Assembly (NCBI RefSeq): GCF_003055625.1
Contig: NZ_CP028811.1
Coordinates: 1,426,001 to 1,490,000, forward strand
Source of the DNA: Flavobacterium magnum
GTDB taxonomy: Bacteria; Bacteroidota; Bacteroidia; Flavobacteriales; Flavobacteriaceae
Length of the DNA: 64,000 bases
Direction of reading: 5' to 3'
Shown here: positions 63,931-64,000 of the stretch, one piece after another
How the letters are laid out: every line of letters begins with the position of its first letter
How positions within the stretch are numbered: position 1 is the stretch's first letter
Translations under genes and position numbers: made by a program
The notes under the pieces: model-generated
The model's input: the letters and a program-made list of their open reading frames with translations, nothing else
Database searches by the model: none
What the model was told of the DNA's origin: nothing

Positions 63931-64000
63931 CTAGCTTTTCAACGAAGCCATGTCAATCACAAATCGATACTTTACATCGGCTTTTAGCAGGCGCTCGTAC
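63931..64000 (-). CDS. Zinc-type NAD(P)-dependent alcohol dehydrogenase (partial, C-terminus)
   Basis: Only the last 22 codons and the stop codon (63931-63933) are in the window; the gene continues to the right. The reading YERLLKADVKYRFVIDMASL is the C-terminus typical of YahK/AdhA-like zinc alcohol dehydrogenases, which end in a DVKYRFVID segment. It would precede the second pirin gene by 18 nt on the minus strand and probably share its transcript. Confidence 0.65.
   Translation of the reverse strand, partial: YERLLKADVKYRFVIDMASLKS

Overview
The window is a chromosomal segment of a Flavobacterium-like member of the Bacteroidota. Support comes from a 16S rRNA of flavobacterial type, a GldA gliding-motility ATPase, two cell-surface proteins with type IX secretion (T9SS) sorting domains of type A and type B, near absence of Shine-Dalgarno sequences, and repeated occurrence of the Bacteroidota promoter (TTG or TTTG, about 19 nt, TAnnTTTG). 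Sampled 60-nt lines are about 50-57 % G+C in most of the window, but about 32-43 % between roughly 53.9 and 62.5 kb.

Layout. 0-12.4 kb: the start of gldA, a bifunctional DAHP synthase/chorismate mutase, rsgA-dtd, and a tight five-gene run of three DUF3857/transglutaminase-like proteins, a MazG-like pyrophosphohydrolase and aroA, then queA. 12.6-18 kb: kynureninase and kynurenine monooxygenase on either side of a T9SS type A protein, then a cupin and a DUF486 membrane protein. 18.4-24.2 kb: a seven-gene exbB-exbD-exbD-tonB-small membrane protein-PstS-like-TPR operon. 24.3-31.2 kb: queE, a class V aminotransferase, a lipoprotein metallopeptidase, a methyltransferase, a Cys-cluster protein, a NamZ-type muramidase and a LolE/FtsX-like permease. 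31.4-37.2 kb: a complete rRNA operon (16S, tRNA-Ile, tRNA-Ala, 23S, 5S) with three tandem promoters, two boxA-like sites and a truncated second 5S copy. 37.6-43.1 kb: a lipoprotein, a glycosyltransferase and a 1095-residue T9SS type B protein. 43.1-47.7 kb: a minus-strand six-gene operon (YHS, DoxX, DinB, NRDE, ATP-grasp, LysE-like) behind a Crp/Fnr regulator. 47.8-53.8 kb: acyl-CoA dehydrogenase, anmK, a Glu/Leu-type dehydrogenase, a TonB-like protein, folC and tRNA-Val.

53.9-62.9 kb is an A+T-richer accessory block, mostly on the minus strand. It holds an ene-reductase, an NmrA-like protein, an esterase, a zinc-less MDR oxidoreductase, a pirin, two short-chain dehydrogenases, two AraC regulators and one HxlR regulator. 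Two of its operons share an identical 19-nt element placed exactly 17 nt upstream of a CAnnTTTG -7 box. A cluster of six GTAAC half-sites lies in front of hxlR. I read the block as an inducible electrophile- or quinone-response regulon; the sequence elements are seen, the role is inferred. The window ends with a second pirin and the last codons of a zinc-type alcohol dehydrogenase.

No CRISPR array, transposase, integrase or phage gene was found. The least explained items are the shared activator-type promoter element, the HxlR operator cluster, the two transglutaminase-like paralogues that lost their catalytic residues, and the 5S remnant with its own terminator.
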